From assembly GCA_013398275.1 (NCBI GenBank), contig VZSE01002642.1:682009-746008 (forward strand): a stretch of 64,000 nt of DNA. Reading direction: 5' to 3'. The notes below the pieces were generated by a model. That model saw only the letters and a list, made by a program, of their open reading frames with translations. It was not told the DNA's origin and made no database searches. Source of the stretch: Promerops cafer (taxonomy: Eukaryota > Chordata > Aves > Passeriformes > Nectariniidae). Positions within the stretch are counted from its first letter, which is position 1, and each line of letters starts with the position of its first letter. Made by a program: the position numbers and the translations under genes. Shown piece by piece: positions 40,181-53,100 of this stretch.

Positions 40181-42508
40181 AAGGGCTGAATTCCTGAGCA
40201 GGAGCTGGAATCGCCCAGTGCAGCATTAACGCCACCCCTGCAATGTGAGGAACTGCTCTGAGACATGTCCTGTGCTCACTTGAGTAGCCATGTTTATCCT
40301 CTGGTAGATGTTTATTCCATCTCTCTTATATTTGAGAAAACTGCAATATGCGATGTCACGCTCCCCTCAAATGCAGCTGTGGTGCCCTTATTTGTACTGT
40401 TTCTTAATAGTTGCCTTTCTTTACCATTATGGATTAGCCTTTTGTCTATGTATAAGAACAGTGGATTCATAATCACATCACAATGTACTAAAATGACTTC
40501 TGTATTATAACTTACTAACTATTCATCCACATCATTGTGTGTTATCTTTGCCTCCATATTATTATGTATCAAATTCTTTTCCATATCATATTTGACTCAA
40601 ATCCTAGCATGCTAGAAACTGACTCCAATTATTCTGTACTAGCTATAGTCAAATTGCACTAAATGGAATTGCTTACATTGTATCACAGTGGCTACAGGCT
40701 CACACAATGCATTATACATGAAACTGATTCACATTATGCTTAGCTAACTAAAGACTTTAATCTTGAAGTGTTGAGCATAAAATGCTATCATTCTTCACTG
40801 AACTGGCCCTGGTCACTTGATCATTTTGTACCTGGGATTGCCTCTTACAGGCTGTTATTATTAAAGCAAAATGGCTTTTCCTCTCCTGCAGTTCTACCAC
40901 TTTCTGTGGAGAGCTGATTCATATGCTAATGAATGAGCTTTCTTATTTCATGGCAGAGCACTGCAGCACTGGAACCTGACCTATGGTGCATCTATAGGAT
41001 TTCCCCTTCAGTGCAGCATCGTGAAAAAATGCAATATAAAAATCCATTTGTGTGTTCAGATGGCAGGTTATGTGCTAACTATTGAACAATCCTTAATATT
41101 ATCCCCAGAGGTCTTGTTTCTGTATGTTGCCTAAGTCATTAGGAAACACATCCTTGGTCCCATCTGCACTAGGAAGTACTCAAGGCCGTATTGCCAGTTC
41201 TGCCGAGGTCTCTCAGGGTGTTTCTGATGTGGTTGTCCCTGGAAGGAGAAGAGATTAGGAGTTCAGTGTGGCAGGTAAAGACGTGAAGACTCTCCGTGTT
41301 ACAGATTAAAACCTTTTAAGGAGGATCCACCTCCACAGGGCAGACATTCACTCTGCTCTAACTGGCACTGGCATTGCTGTATCCTTGATTTTGGCTTCTT
41401 CCGAATTCAGTCTCACAGTAACCTCAGGGAACCCAGTTCTTACAAGAAGCATTGTGCCATAAAGTGCTGCCTATAATCTGCTGCACTCCTAACCCCCAAA
41501 ACTTCAGGGCTTCTGTGAAGACAAGAGAGGAATGCCACAGAGTCAGGAGCAGCGTATGGAGAGGATTGTGGAGCCCATGTTTTCTTCATATCCTTACAAG
41601 CATGTTTCTCCTTTCAAGCATAATGCTTTGGTCCAGACTTTGTACACTTAATGGTTTGTAATTCAGAAGCTTCCTTCAGAGTTACCTTGTCTTCTTGGGT
41701 AGAAGAATTGGACCTGTAGCCTTTTTTTACAGGAATGAAGTCAATAAAAGTGGTTTGGGTGATGTAAACCATATGTAACTACAGCATTTGAATAAGCCAG
41801 GCAATTGAATTATAAATTCTATTTATTTAATATACTCATTTTTACAATTTCAAAATTTATTTAATTGTTTTTCAGAATGGTTGTGAGAGCTCTAGGAAAG
41901 GAATAAAAAACATTGAAGTGAGCAGTTCAGGACTATATAATAATCTGAACTCAAATAAACAGCGGTAGCCAAATCAGTTAATGATTAATAATTTAAAGCA
42001 ATTGAGCTGCTGAGATGGGGCAGGAGTTGCAGAATTGGGACCTTTTAATGTGTCTTTCTTCAGGAAAATAAACTCAGTCCCTGGATAATCAAATCACAAA
42101 AGGGGCAGGTGATGACCTTCATTCCATTTGAATGGCAGAACTAAATTTAAGTGAATTTGCCATTTTTTTTTGACTGACAAAGATTGCAAATGTCAGTTCA
42201 TGGCTCTGAAGGGTCCAGAAGTGCACAAGCTGAAAGCTGGCATTTTGCAGTGCCAGTGTTTAATCCCTGTCACTGTACCATACAACAAAGTGCCCAGCTC
42301 CCATTAATTATTGCTGTTTATTTAAAGGTACAGATTAATATGCAGGCTTGAATTGTTTGCTTGAAAGTGTGTGGGGCTTTTTCCTTCCTTACAGGGAGTG
42401 TCTATTTACTATAATACTAAAAATCCATTTAGATATAACTAAAAGAGAGTTATAAATGCTGTTTAAAATGCAATTATTGGGCCACATAGATGTAATTTCA
42501 TGTGGCAC

Positions 42509-42523
42509 AAAAAAAAAAAAAAA
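42509..42523. repeat. Poly-A tract (15 bp)
   Basis: Uninterrupted run of A between CATGTGGCAC and GCTTAAAAC. Confidence 0.85.
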
Positions 42524-43025
42524 GCTTAAAACTTTGTTACACTTATGACATTTTTTATGATGGAAGTACCTGATGAATCAAAACACAGTATCAGATTCCA
42601 ACCCATGTGCTTTTCTGTAAGGCAAAAAAAATATTCCAGAATAACCTGCAAATAACCTGATGTCTTATTGATGCTTTATTGTTTAAAAAGAGTAGAAGGG
42701 AAAAGAAAGGAAGTCTAAAGGCTTTCGGACAAAAAAATGTCTGAAGAAAGCTTTACTGAAGGATTTTCATTTCCATCAGATCACTAATGTAGATCTAATA
42801 GATGGAGTTATGCTGATGCAATGTTGACAGGATCAGAATGAGACCCAAAATGTGGAATGAGACCTCCTTCAAGCATTGTCATGGTTTATCAAAATAGGCA
42901 TTTACTTTATTCTTCTGCTTTCAACTTATGACCTGCTCCTTGCTTTCACAGAAAATATCAAATGCTCAATTTAAATCAATACATATACTCACACTAACTT
43001 GCATTAGTGAGAATGACATCTTTAC

Positions 43026-43092
43026 ACCTGGATTTGAACCTAAATATCTTCTTTTTTCAGTCCTACTCTTTTGTCAGTCATGCCTCACCATT
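43026..43092 (-). repeat. Decayed MIR / CORE-SINE-like fragment
   Basis: Contains CCTGGATTTGAACCTAAATA and then a segment ending CTCTTTTGTCAGTCATGCCTC, following the order of the tRNA-derived 5' part of MIR-type SINEs in reverse orientation (GGATTTGAACC, then TGCTCTTTCC and a CATGCC box). Strongly diverged. Confidence 0.5.
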
Positions 43093-46000
43093 TACAGAAG
43101 GTTACTAAGGTAGTAAAGCTTGGTTAAACCCTAGGTCCTCTGGGGAAAAAAAATACTTTTTTGACATAGACATAGCTTTATTTTTTTAAATTACAAAGGC
43201 AGGCAGACAGATGACTAATTTCTGTTTAAAAGCATCATGATCACTTCTTATTTCTAACACTTCTGCATTTCTTAACGTTCCAGTTAAACCAAGGCATCTA
43301 TGGTTTTGAGGTTTTATCTCTTGGGAGTTGAATGTTTAGTGTCCTCGTGGTAGAAATATTGCAAGAGCTACGCCCTTTCATTGAGCAGATGATGCCCATC
43401 TATTTGCCATGCATATGCACTGAAGGGAAGAGCACGGATTCCTGAACTGCCTCCCTTTTCTGTGCCCCAGTGGCATGGCTGTGATTTTCAAAGACCCTTT
43501 GTTCTTCTGTACTCAAAAGCTGTAAAAGAGAAGGTGTGTGCCCTCCTCCTATGGGCAGCAATACCCCAGCTCTGTACGTGCCACCATGTTCTGGAGAAGT
43601 ACTTTGATGTAATTTTGGCTTTCTGGAGGCCAGTTCCTCTCTGAGCTCCTCTTTATATGGAAGCCAGAATTCTGCAGAGTGCTCATGCAGAGCTGAGCCT
43701 GAAAGAAAGGATTAATCCAAATGAAATTACTCTCACAAAAACAATGGGGGAAAATTACAGGTCTGTATTTGGTATGTATTCAGAGAATAGGAAATGTCAC
43801 CAAATATCTTTGCTGTCATTTACATTTGGTTCAATATCCTAAAAAAGTTTAGATTCTAGGCAAGAGAAAAAAATCTAAATGACCACAATATGACTTCTCC
43901 AGAGATTTTCACTGTTCCATTTAGTGACTTTACTGTCCGGCTTTCTTAATGGGCAGAAGTTACTCAAAGTTTTAAAGTAAATAATGTGATATTGTGTAAG
44001 TAATAATGTAAGCAAAGTAAAAATACACAGGTGATGGGGCAGTATTTTCCCTTTATAGAAACTTACTGGGCATTCTTAGAAAATACTTTAGAGGAAGAAT
44101 AAATTGGAGTTTCATAGGTTTTCCTTCCTTATTACTAATAAATCACTGCTTCTGCCTCCCATGTTGACAAGCAGCAGATGTTTCAACACAAACTCCATCA
44201 AAGTTAGTCATTTTGTCCTCTCTCTTATCAATGTTTCTGTCGCTCTGAGGACAACATGCATCAGGAAATAAGTAAGCACCTATCTGTAGGGGCATCACTC
44301 AGTCATGCTTAGACAATTATCACTGCAAAACACACTTCAGACTGATCAATAATTGCTTTCCTTGTCAAATTTCTGGATGTCACAAGCAGCACCAAAGAGA
44401 GGGATCAGACCAGTGCAAAGCCATGTCTAGACAGGTAGATTAGATTGCTCTTAGTCCTAGCAGAGGCAGAAGGATGCCTCAGTGGTCTACAGCAAAGCCT
44501 AACAAGGCACCCATCACCCTTTTTCCTGCAATGGGCTTGGGCAGACTCAGGTTGTGTGAGCAAAGAAAATCCCCCCTCCAAGGGAAGACACCTTATAATC
44601 TGAAAAATGCAATATTGGGAATAGCTTGGAAGTACCACAGTTTTTTTCTTGACAAAGTTTGTTCTGACACAGGGCAGAAAGTTGTTATTTTCAGATGGAT
44701 TTACAGGGATCAGTTCTTAGATTCCCTTTCATATCTCCGTCTTTCCCCTTTATCTTTTTAAAGCTTGTATAGACTGAAGGCCTTCTGTCTGATTCACTTA
44801 TGTCTGTGCTTGCAAACCTCAGGCCTGTGATGAGGAGAGGATACTTGTTTCCAAGACAGAATATTTTGAAAAACAATGTCAAGTTTATTCACAGTCCTCT
44901 TTAGACATTCTTCTTCTCTATAGAATATATATATATAACTATTTGTCACTGAAGACAGTAAATCTGGGCAATAGGAAAAGAAACCTACAGATTTTCTTGG
45001 ACTGACAACTCAGGTAAAATGCTCCTGATGCCAGAGGAAAAACACATGGAGTTGTAATACAAAAATTATACGTTTATCTCATTTCTGTAATTGTGAGGTC
45101 TTTTACTTTAAGGCATAACAAACTATGCCAGTCATTGTAAAACCAGATCCTCCTTCCATATGCTATTACCATACCAGTGAGGAGTAATAATTATAAAGCC
45201 TTTTTCTCCCCCACTGCTTCAGTGCTGTCAATCCCACAAAATTCCTCTGCAATTCAGTAAACTTGACACACTGAACACTAGTCATTTCAAGAAGGTGTGC
45301 TTCAGCTGCTGCTTGGTTTACATTCCTGTTCAGCTGATTCTTGACTGAGAAATACAGGGCGTCTTACTGAAATATTAGTATTTGTTCTAACAGCACGAGT
45401 GCCAGAGGACTTCAGGATACACAGTGAGACAGCCAGTTGTATTCAGCACAGTAATATGCTTTTCATTACTGACAGAAATAATAAAAAAATACAAATCAAA
45501 AAACAATGTAATTCTTATTAAAATGATTGAATTTAAGTGAATAAAGAGACTGTCTGCTAGCCCTAAAGATGCACTCATTGTAAAGATGGTATAGCAAGAA
45601 TCTTTCTCTGTACACACACATACACTACTACGAGACAGACAGAGGAATTGTGAACTTTCAGTTTTTATCCCCATTAAGTATTTGATCTTGGATCTAAGTC
45701 TGTGAACGTGACTGAAAATCTCCATTCTGTTGACAAAAGTGTTTTTGTCACTCCGCTTTGGTCTGTGGTAGCTCAGTGCCCTACACTTTCTCAGTGGAAC
45801 AACAATGCAGGTATTCCTCAGCCAGACCCATCTGTTGCTTTGAAACATTTAATGTTAAATACTGTAAGGTAAAGGTTTTTGCCAAAGTTTGGACTCTTTG
45901 GCAGTATCACTTGTATGGCTAACGGGTAATCTTTCTGTCTTGTTTATTTATTAGTAGATATAAGCTTTCAATCAGCCCTCAAAAGTTGAACATAATTGGT

Positions 46001-46948
46001 TCTCATGTTTGTATGTTTCAGTTTTCCCAAAAGTGGAAATGAAAAAATTGGTCATGAAGCAGAATTGTGCTGTGCCTCAACATGGGCTTTAATGCATAAG
46101 AAACTCATTTGAAGATTAGGACCTGCATGTTTCAATAGTATTAAGAGGAGGTAATATAGAAAATACAACTCCTCCCCACTAAATACAAACAGGAGGTTCA
46201 TTTTCATAATTCTTTCTTTAATTGCATTCTTTCAGTTAGCATTATAAATTATTATGTCAGTGCTCCCACTTAGCCTAAGGGAGCTCCAATTTAAAGTGTG
46301 CAGTCACAAATTCTGTTCTTATTAACACTGATACTGTTTGTTCTGATGTACAGTAGATCTTGCATAATATTGGAAAATGTCTAAGAAGCTATATGGTTAA
46401 AAAAATCTCAAAGTCACAAAAACAGGTCTAAAAATATCTTAGTTGTCTCAAGTAAGTTATGAACAGTACCTAGGCATTTATCTCGCAATGCAATCCTAAA
46501 AGTCTTACCTTGAATGTCATCTAACTGAAGGAAGTTTGTCCACATCTTGCTTCAATTTAAATAGTTCTAAGAAGCTACATTTGTGATTTTGTGGCTGTTC
46601 AAAAACCTCTTAGTCTCACCCTGTCTAAGCAATGCACATCTCAAGCCATTTTGGGATCTACAAATAAGTTCCTTTTCCTCTTCTTACTGGATAAAACAGT
46701 GCATGCTTGCAGAATCAAGCTTTGTGTAAAACATAGTGCATTTTGTTTTACCCTATTTTTAAGCACAACCATGAAATTTATGTTTAAATTGTTTTAGTAT
46801 TCCTCTAGCCTAGAACACCCTCACTTGGTTTTTGTCTTTATCGATTCAAAATCATCACAACTCCTAACTTCTGGAAGAACATCTTAGCCATGTTTCCTGA
46901 TGGTGCTGTTCACTTTGATAATATGGTTAAGTCCCGCTGTGGCAGGTA

Positions 46949-46953
<5 letters not shown>

Positions 46954-46979
<26 letters not shown>
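46954..46979. repeat. (TG)13 microsatellite
   Basis: 26 bases of perfect TG/GT dinucleotide repeat; likely polymorphic and potentially Z-DNA forming. Confidence 0.95.
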
Positions 46980-46980
<1 letters not shown>

Positions 46981-48200
46981 TGATTCCCAGGCATAGTGGA
47001 CAAGACTGGAGTGTGAGTCTTGGCTTGCATTCTTTATTCCATGAGCTGTGTACATCCCTTGCATGAAACTATCATTCAAGAAAATCCTTCATGGTGTCAA
47101 TAAGCCTGACCCTCCCCAAGTAATCAATGAGTTGCAGGTGGTGCACAGAAGGGTGGTGCATGCTTGAGTCACACAGGACAAAGAAAAAAAAAGCCTCTCA
47201 GCTCTCCTGCTTCCTCAGAGAACTATCATGAATTTCTCGCCTGTGATTCAAGTGCTCTTGGTGGCTCATTTTCCACTTCTAAGAGGTCTATAGCAGGTAA
47301 TTCAAAAGCATTCCTAGTAACAGTTGCTTTCAGTTGCCTAAACAGAGCTCTCTTGTTCTTTGAGAGAATCCGCCAGGATGTGCAAATTGAGAACTTACAT
47401 GTAGGAGTACACGCTCTCCAGGTGCTCGTGGATAGATCACCATGCTAGTCAGAGCTTCTTCTTCTCTGACTGGTTTAAAGGAAAGAGTGGTCTTTCTTTC
47501 ATTTCTGAAAGATAGCACTCTGTAATTCTGCAGTCTTCCCACGTTCTAGAGGGAATCAAGGTGCTCCTGTGAGGGATATGCAACTTGAACATGAACATTT
47601 CAACTACTAAATGGCTTCCTGGAGCTTCACCTAACCTCATTTACTAGCTTAAATGCCATAAAAATTACCCATACACTTTCCAAAATTTTATCTGTCATGA
47701 ACTGTGTTATATGGAGGCACAAGGGGAGTTTCTGTTTGGGTTTTTTTGTGTTTGTGGGGGTTATGTTGATTTATGAGTGTTTTTTTGTTTTGTTTTGTTT
47801 TGTTTTGTTTTGTTTTAATAATAGAAGTGTCAGAGAATGTCTTCATTATCCTGATTTAAAAAAAAAAAAAAAATCAGAATTGGAGAATAATTAATCTCCT
47901 TTGAAGACATTTACATCTAAATAGCAGTAACTGATCTAATGATCTCAAATTTACTGTGCTACAATGAATGTAGATCATGGAACAAAGAGTAGTTGGGGAA
48001 AAAAGGATTAATATTTATACAGTGTCATTTTTAAACAAAGACATCCAGAATAATAAAGTATGTGTGTATGTAACAAGGAGTTTCTGTAATTAGAAAGACA
48101 TTCCTGTGGTACATTTTATGGCTTAGGATGCAATGAAAACTATCTTAATTGTATTTCAGAGAGCAATCCTATGTGATGAAGGAAAAGTACAAATCTGGGT
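46980..48200. other. Intergenic DNA with T-rich repeats: no gene seen
   Basis: Non-coding sequence containing a (GTTTT)n tract (about 47781-47817) and an A tract (about 47857-47873). The ORFs here are short and are shaped by the repeats. Confidence 0.55.
47781..47817. repeat. (GTTTT)n microsatellite
   Basis: About six GTTTT units after a T run; the reverse complement of the CAAAA type seen at 9.1 and 11.6 kb. Confidence 0.9.
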
Positions 48201-48206
48201 TTGTTT

Positions 48207-48255
48207 GGGGTTTTTTTTTGTTTGTTTGGGGGCTTTTTTGGGGGGGTCGGGGTTG
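48207..48255. repeat. G/T-rich tract with four G runs
   Basis: G runs of 4, 5, 7 and 4 separated by T-rich spacers, directly left of the GC-rich islet. It fits a possible G-quadruplex on the plus strand (long first loop). Confidence 0.6.
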
Positions 48256-48289
48256 GTATTTTTACAGCTAAATGTAGAAGCTCTGCTTG

Positions 48290-48545
48290 TTTTCCCCGAA
48301 GCTGCTGAAACCTTGGCTGCCGACGGCGGGAGGCGGGTTCAGGCTCACTCAGGCCCTGCCGGATGCGCTTCCTTCCACTCGCGGCGGCCGCGGGCGCCGA
48401 ACCGCAGTAAACAGCGGCATCTAGAGGCTGCTCGCGGGTACTGCACGGCAGCCGCAGCCCGGCCTCTCCCGAGCGGAGAGCGGGACAAGGCGAGCGAGGC
48501 AGAGCGTGGGGCTGGGCAGTTGCCATGGTAATCGCCTGGTTTATT
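48290..48545. promoter_or_regulatory. Upstream CpG islet with RFX X-box, possible promoter or enhancer
   Basis: About 250 bases are GC-rich and CpG-dense, with GGCGGG boxes near 48325-48340 and a GCGGCCGC near 48383. The islet sits 10 kb beyond the PCDH9 promoter island in AT-rich intergenic DNA. An X-box marks its right border. It could be an alternative upstream PCDH9 promoter, the promoter of a rightward non-coding RNA, or an enhancer. No splice-bounded exon could be defined. ORFs on both strands through it look like GC-composition artefacts. Confidence 0.5.
48519..48532. promoter_or_regulatory. RFX-type X-box (GTTGCCATGGTAAT)
   Basis: Matches the palindromic RFX recognition sequence (GTTGCC-ATGG-CAAC type) at all but about one or two positions. 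RFX factors bind such sites in promoters of ciliary, neuronal and MHC genes. Location at the edge of a CpG islet is typical of functional sites. Confidence 0.6.
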
Positions 48546-50081
48546 TACTTTTTAAAGTAGCGCTGAATGCATTCTGCTTTTGGGACACTAGGCATCCTAG
48601 CACACTGTCACAGCAGAATACTTGGATGCCTTAAGGCAGTTCTTTTAATCACAGGCATTTAAAGAAATTAGGCTAGCATCCACTATTAGTGTGAAACCCG
48701 GTTTTTGGTTCTGTTAGGGTGGCAAAATATTACGAGAAATTTCCATAATAGAAAATAAGGAAATATACTATATATCATGTAGTTTTGACCAGTGTATGTT
48801 TAAATAGTCACCTTTAGTTATTTGTGCTTCTTATAATGTAATTCAAATTGAACTAAGAAATTTATAGAAAGTATTTTTAAAACCTAACTAGACCCAGAAA
48901 ATAATAATTCTTAATTCATCAAATAATTGTTTGGACCCTATGGTAGGAAACAATATCTGCAAAAGGATGTAAAAGAGAGGCACGTTGTGAATGTCATCTT
49001 ATATTCACAACTTGACATTACTAGCTTTCGATCTCCCACCTTAGATGTGGTGAGAGGCAACAATTAACAAAAACCCATTTCACTAAAAGGTGATGAGTTA
49101 TACAGGTCTCTCCCCCTTTTCTTTTTTAATAATGATTTCTGCCATTTTATAGGTCAAAATATTTATCAGACCTTTTTTTATTAAAAACAAGCAAGCCACA
49201 AACCAAGATTAACCAACCAGATAAATTACCTATGTATAAATAACTGTGTGCTTGGAAAATTGTTATTGTTTCTTAACTGAAGTTGTAGGTTTTCTTCTGT
49301 CTAGATCCTAAACATCTTCACATTCTGCAGATCTCTGCTATCCCTGCTTTGCCAAAGAAGGATCTATCTCACTTCTGTTTGTCAGAGTTTCATATTATGT
49401 TGCAAGAATTTAAATATCTAAGACTGTGTCTAATTTCAGTCATGGGTCAGGCAAGAGTGCAATTTGTATAGAACTTGAATGCAGGAGGTGTGTTAAGATG
49501 TAAATCAATATCTGTTTTACAAATGAGCTGCATTTAAAAACATATCATTTCTTAATGAGGATAATTAAATTAATTAAATGAATTAAAATTGTAGTATGAA
49601 ATAAAATCAAGCAAGACACTACATGAATTAATTGCAACAAAGTTTTCTTAAAGCTGTCACGTTAACTACTTAGATTAAATCTTTGATAGGATAATACTGG
49701 CTAAAAAGGCAATTTTCCTTTCATAATGCTGTTATTTTTGGAGTAACCATTCCATTTTGAAGGTCGACATCACTTACATCCAACAATAAGCTTATATTCA
49801 TTTGGGTGCATATTATGGGAGTACTGTTAGTATTACAATGGTGACCGAGTAAATGAAAAATGCTACTGCATCCAGTGCATTTTTGTCTGACAAGGAAAGT
49901 TGCAAATATTTATATTCTCTAAAGGAAAGAAGATACCTGTCAGACGATGCTTTTCCTACTCTAGTGACTCTCTCAAAGTTTTGTGAAAAAGACAATAGGA
50001 CCATAATTTCATTGTGATCAAGTGACAGTAGTATTAGTAAAATAATTAAAAATACTGTTTCAAACCTGTACTTTTATTACA

Positions 50082-50115
50082 GTATCCATGTAATACTTGT
50101 ATCCATGTAATAAAA
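50082..50115. repeat. Tandem duplication, 2 x 17 bp
   Basis: Units at 50082-50098 and 50099-50115 share GTATCCATGTAATA and differ only in the last three bases. Confidence 0.85.
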
Positions 50116-53100
50116 AGACCTTGCTTTCTCAGGTAAGGAAGAGACCACAGAGCTGATGACAGATGAAGGTAGAGGGGATGGAGGAAGTGCACACCATGTT
50201 CTTTCTGAGGAGACAGAGACCACAACCTTGCAGGGATAGGTGCCTCATCAAGTACAACTCCAGTGGATTTGGGTGCTTGCTTGGTAAATGCATTTATAAG
50301 GAGGAAAAAAAATGTGTTGCTGCACTTGCACAGAACCCTTCTTATTTCAACCACTCTTTTTTATTTTCAGACAGAAGAACACTCCTGCACAGAGCTCGAG
50401 AGGCCACATATGCAGCAGAGGGTAAGTTTCTGCACATTAGTACTTCTAACATGCTCACTAATGTTTATACATCTCCAGAGGGCTTTGGTGTAGGAAGACA
50501 GTTGCTCTAGCAGGGTATCTGGAGGTAAAGTGTGAACTCTAATGAAAGAAGTGAAAAAAGCAAACAGCTGGGCTTCCTATCTCGAGATAGCTGGGGAAAT
50601 GGAAGCAGTCCATAGGAGCATCAAATGGAAAAAATGTGATTTCTTGCAGTAGATATTCCTTATTTTTTTGGTAGCAAAGGAATGCTTTATGCAATTTAGC
50701 TGTAGAAATTACACACATTTAAGAAGTACTAGGTAGCAAAAATGTGGGAGTATTCTGACAAGAAAGGGCTGTAGTTACAAAGGCCAAGACTGAAGCAAGA
50801 AACAAAGGTAATACCAAGAAAAAGGATATGAATTAGAAAACAAAAGGAGAAAGAAAGCAGCATCTGTGTAAGTTTCTTAAAATTAAACTAGGACTTTTGA
50901 TTAGTGGTTATACAATGATACTTTTGCACTTAATTGCTGGGTTGATGGCAATATTTACATTTTATACGTGCTGTTATTTGATAGTATCACAGTGAAGTTG
51001 CACAGTTGTCAAGTTGTCAGTGGCCTAATGCCTTGAACCTCTCTTGCCCTTTGGGGGTGATACAGCTCAGCATTAAAGGCACTGCCAGATTGTCTCAAGC
51101 TGTCCCCATCAAATATCTTCAGTGCTTGAAAAAATGGATTCTGTGCTCAGTGGAATAGATCACACAAATACAATTGCTCCAAGTGTGAAATCTCAAAGTG
51201 AAATTCTTGCTGTTACTACTTTCCAAAATGCAACTTTTGCACAAAATTAGTTCTGTCAGCTCATTAAAAATGAGTATTTGTGTTAAAGTGGGTAGGGATG
51301 TCCATGAACTATCAGCATGCTAAGTATCCTGTAATCATCTGCACTACTGCCCTATTATATGAAATGTTGAGGTGTTGTTTCTGTTCATAGAGTGTTTATT
51401 TTTCTGGAGGGAAGCCAGGAATTTCCATTTCCACAAGTATAGTTCACTGGTAAAAATACTATATTCATTCATGAATTCATTTTTGGGAGAGACACGGTGC
51501 AATTTTAAAAACTGTAGGAAGGAACAACCCTGACAAATCACATTTTTACCTGCTACGCTTAGTTTTTACTTTCTCAGTAATAGTTAATTACATGCCATAT
51601 TGAAAATCCTCCACTGCACTGACAAGAAGCTGAGAAATAGCAGGAGTTTATGAAGCAAATACCTGCCCTTACATACCAATTCATGGAACTGGGAAGCTCT
51701 CTTATAGACAGCAATATAGATGAGGGTAAAGAAGATAGTGAGAACAAGCTTTAGCTGATGGTGTCAGAGGATTGCTGCTGGAACCATCTATTAAATGTGG
51801 ATTCCCGGCATTGGACTAGATAATCACACTGAATTGATAGGATAGCACAGCTTGCAATGGCAGGAATATGTTTGCTGAAAATTTATGTCAAGGTTGCCTT
51901 GGAGCTGTCAGCCTCATACCAATATAAGATTTCCCTGTCTGTAGAGATGAATTTTGTCATAAACGTCTGGAAACTTACCATTTCTGGCTACTGCTGGTCA
52001 GCTGCAAACCCATTTGAAACCACTGCCATGTCAGCCCTAACATCAGCATTAACAGAAATGCAGGCCTCAATAAGAGGGAAGCAGGAAGACACCATTTGAG
52101 GGCATGAAAAGCTTCATATTCTCAAATGACAGCTTTAGAAGCAGCTTGTACCTGATTAAAAAAGAAAAAAAACAATTGAAACTTTATGGTTTTTTTTGTC
52201 TCTAAGGAAAAGGTCCAAGTTTGATATTGTGTTTTTAGCTTTTGGCAAAGTATGCTCTGTTGGGAAGACTTTGCACAAACACAGATCTATATCTATGAAC
52301 ATGAGAGTGCTTGCATTCCTGCTCTTCACATTGCCAATTTTAGAGCATATATGTCCATTAATAATTTTAAAAACATTTTACGTATGGAGATTCACATTTA
52401 AACTTTCAGGATTATGTTTGATTTCCATCAATACAAGGAGCTCTCTTTTGTGTTCTTTTCTGCATATTCTTAGTTATGTGAGGCTCAGACAAGCTGAGCC
52501 TGTCTCAACAGTAGGTCAAAGGCAGCAGCAGACTCTAGCATATCTTCAAGCCCTCACTGTTGGTCTCCTAGTTGAGGACCTTGCTGGAGTGCTCTGTGAT
52601 TCCCATGTAGTCTGTATACTCAGATTTCTTTTACAAATTAAAACACAAAGTGAAGAAGAAGTGAAAAAAAGTGGAAAAGTTACTTTTCTGCTCTGAAGTT
52701 GAACCTTCAGCAGACTCATCCACTCAGGGAGTAATGGAAATCTAGAGTGGAAATACCCCAGGTTTATATGCCCATATGCTAGTGGGATTCTGTTTCTGAA
52801 CATCAGATTCAAAGTCAGTTAAGAAATGTCATGATCTTGTGTATGGGCTCGCTGAAATCTGAGTTCTTTACACAGCATATTATTTGCAGAGAGGGGCCCT
52901 GGTGGAACTTCCCTCTGCATTCGCACGGTAAGACAGCAAGTGACTACAGGAACTCCAAGAGAGAACAAAAGGAAAAAAACAAAGCAAACTAAAACTAATG
53001 TTGCTTAGCAATGCATCCTGTACCACTCCAGGGGGATGGTCTTTGTCACAGATATTTACATGTTTTGAGTTGAATTTATTGAAAAGCTGAGAAACATTTG

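Larger units (their letters stand above)
39726..46953. other. Intergenic DNA upstream of PCDH9: no gene seen
   Basis: AT-rich sequence with two SINE relics (near 40.1 and 43.05 kb), an A15 tract at 42509-42523 and a TA patch near 44.93 kb. The longest open frame (153 codons, minus, 45387-45848) has no recognisable domain. Segments at 40.86-41.05 and 42.0-42.4 kb look enhancer-like in motif content but this is only an impression. Confidence 0.5.

Noticed and set aside
48133..48531. 132-codon plus and 128-codon minus ORFs in the upstream islet
   Set aside because: Open on both strands because of GC composition and G/T repeats; arginine/alanine-rich without domains.
52196..52696. 166-codon plus-strand ORF
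   Set aside because: No recognisable family or motif; such lengths occur by chance in 64 kb.
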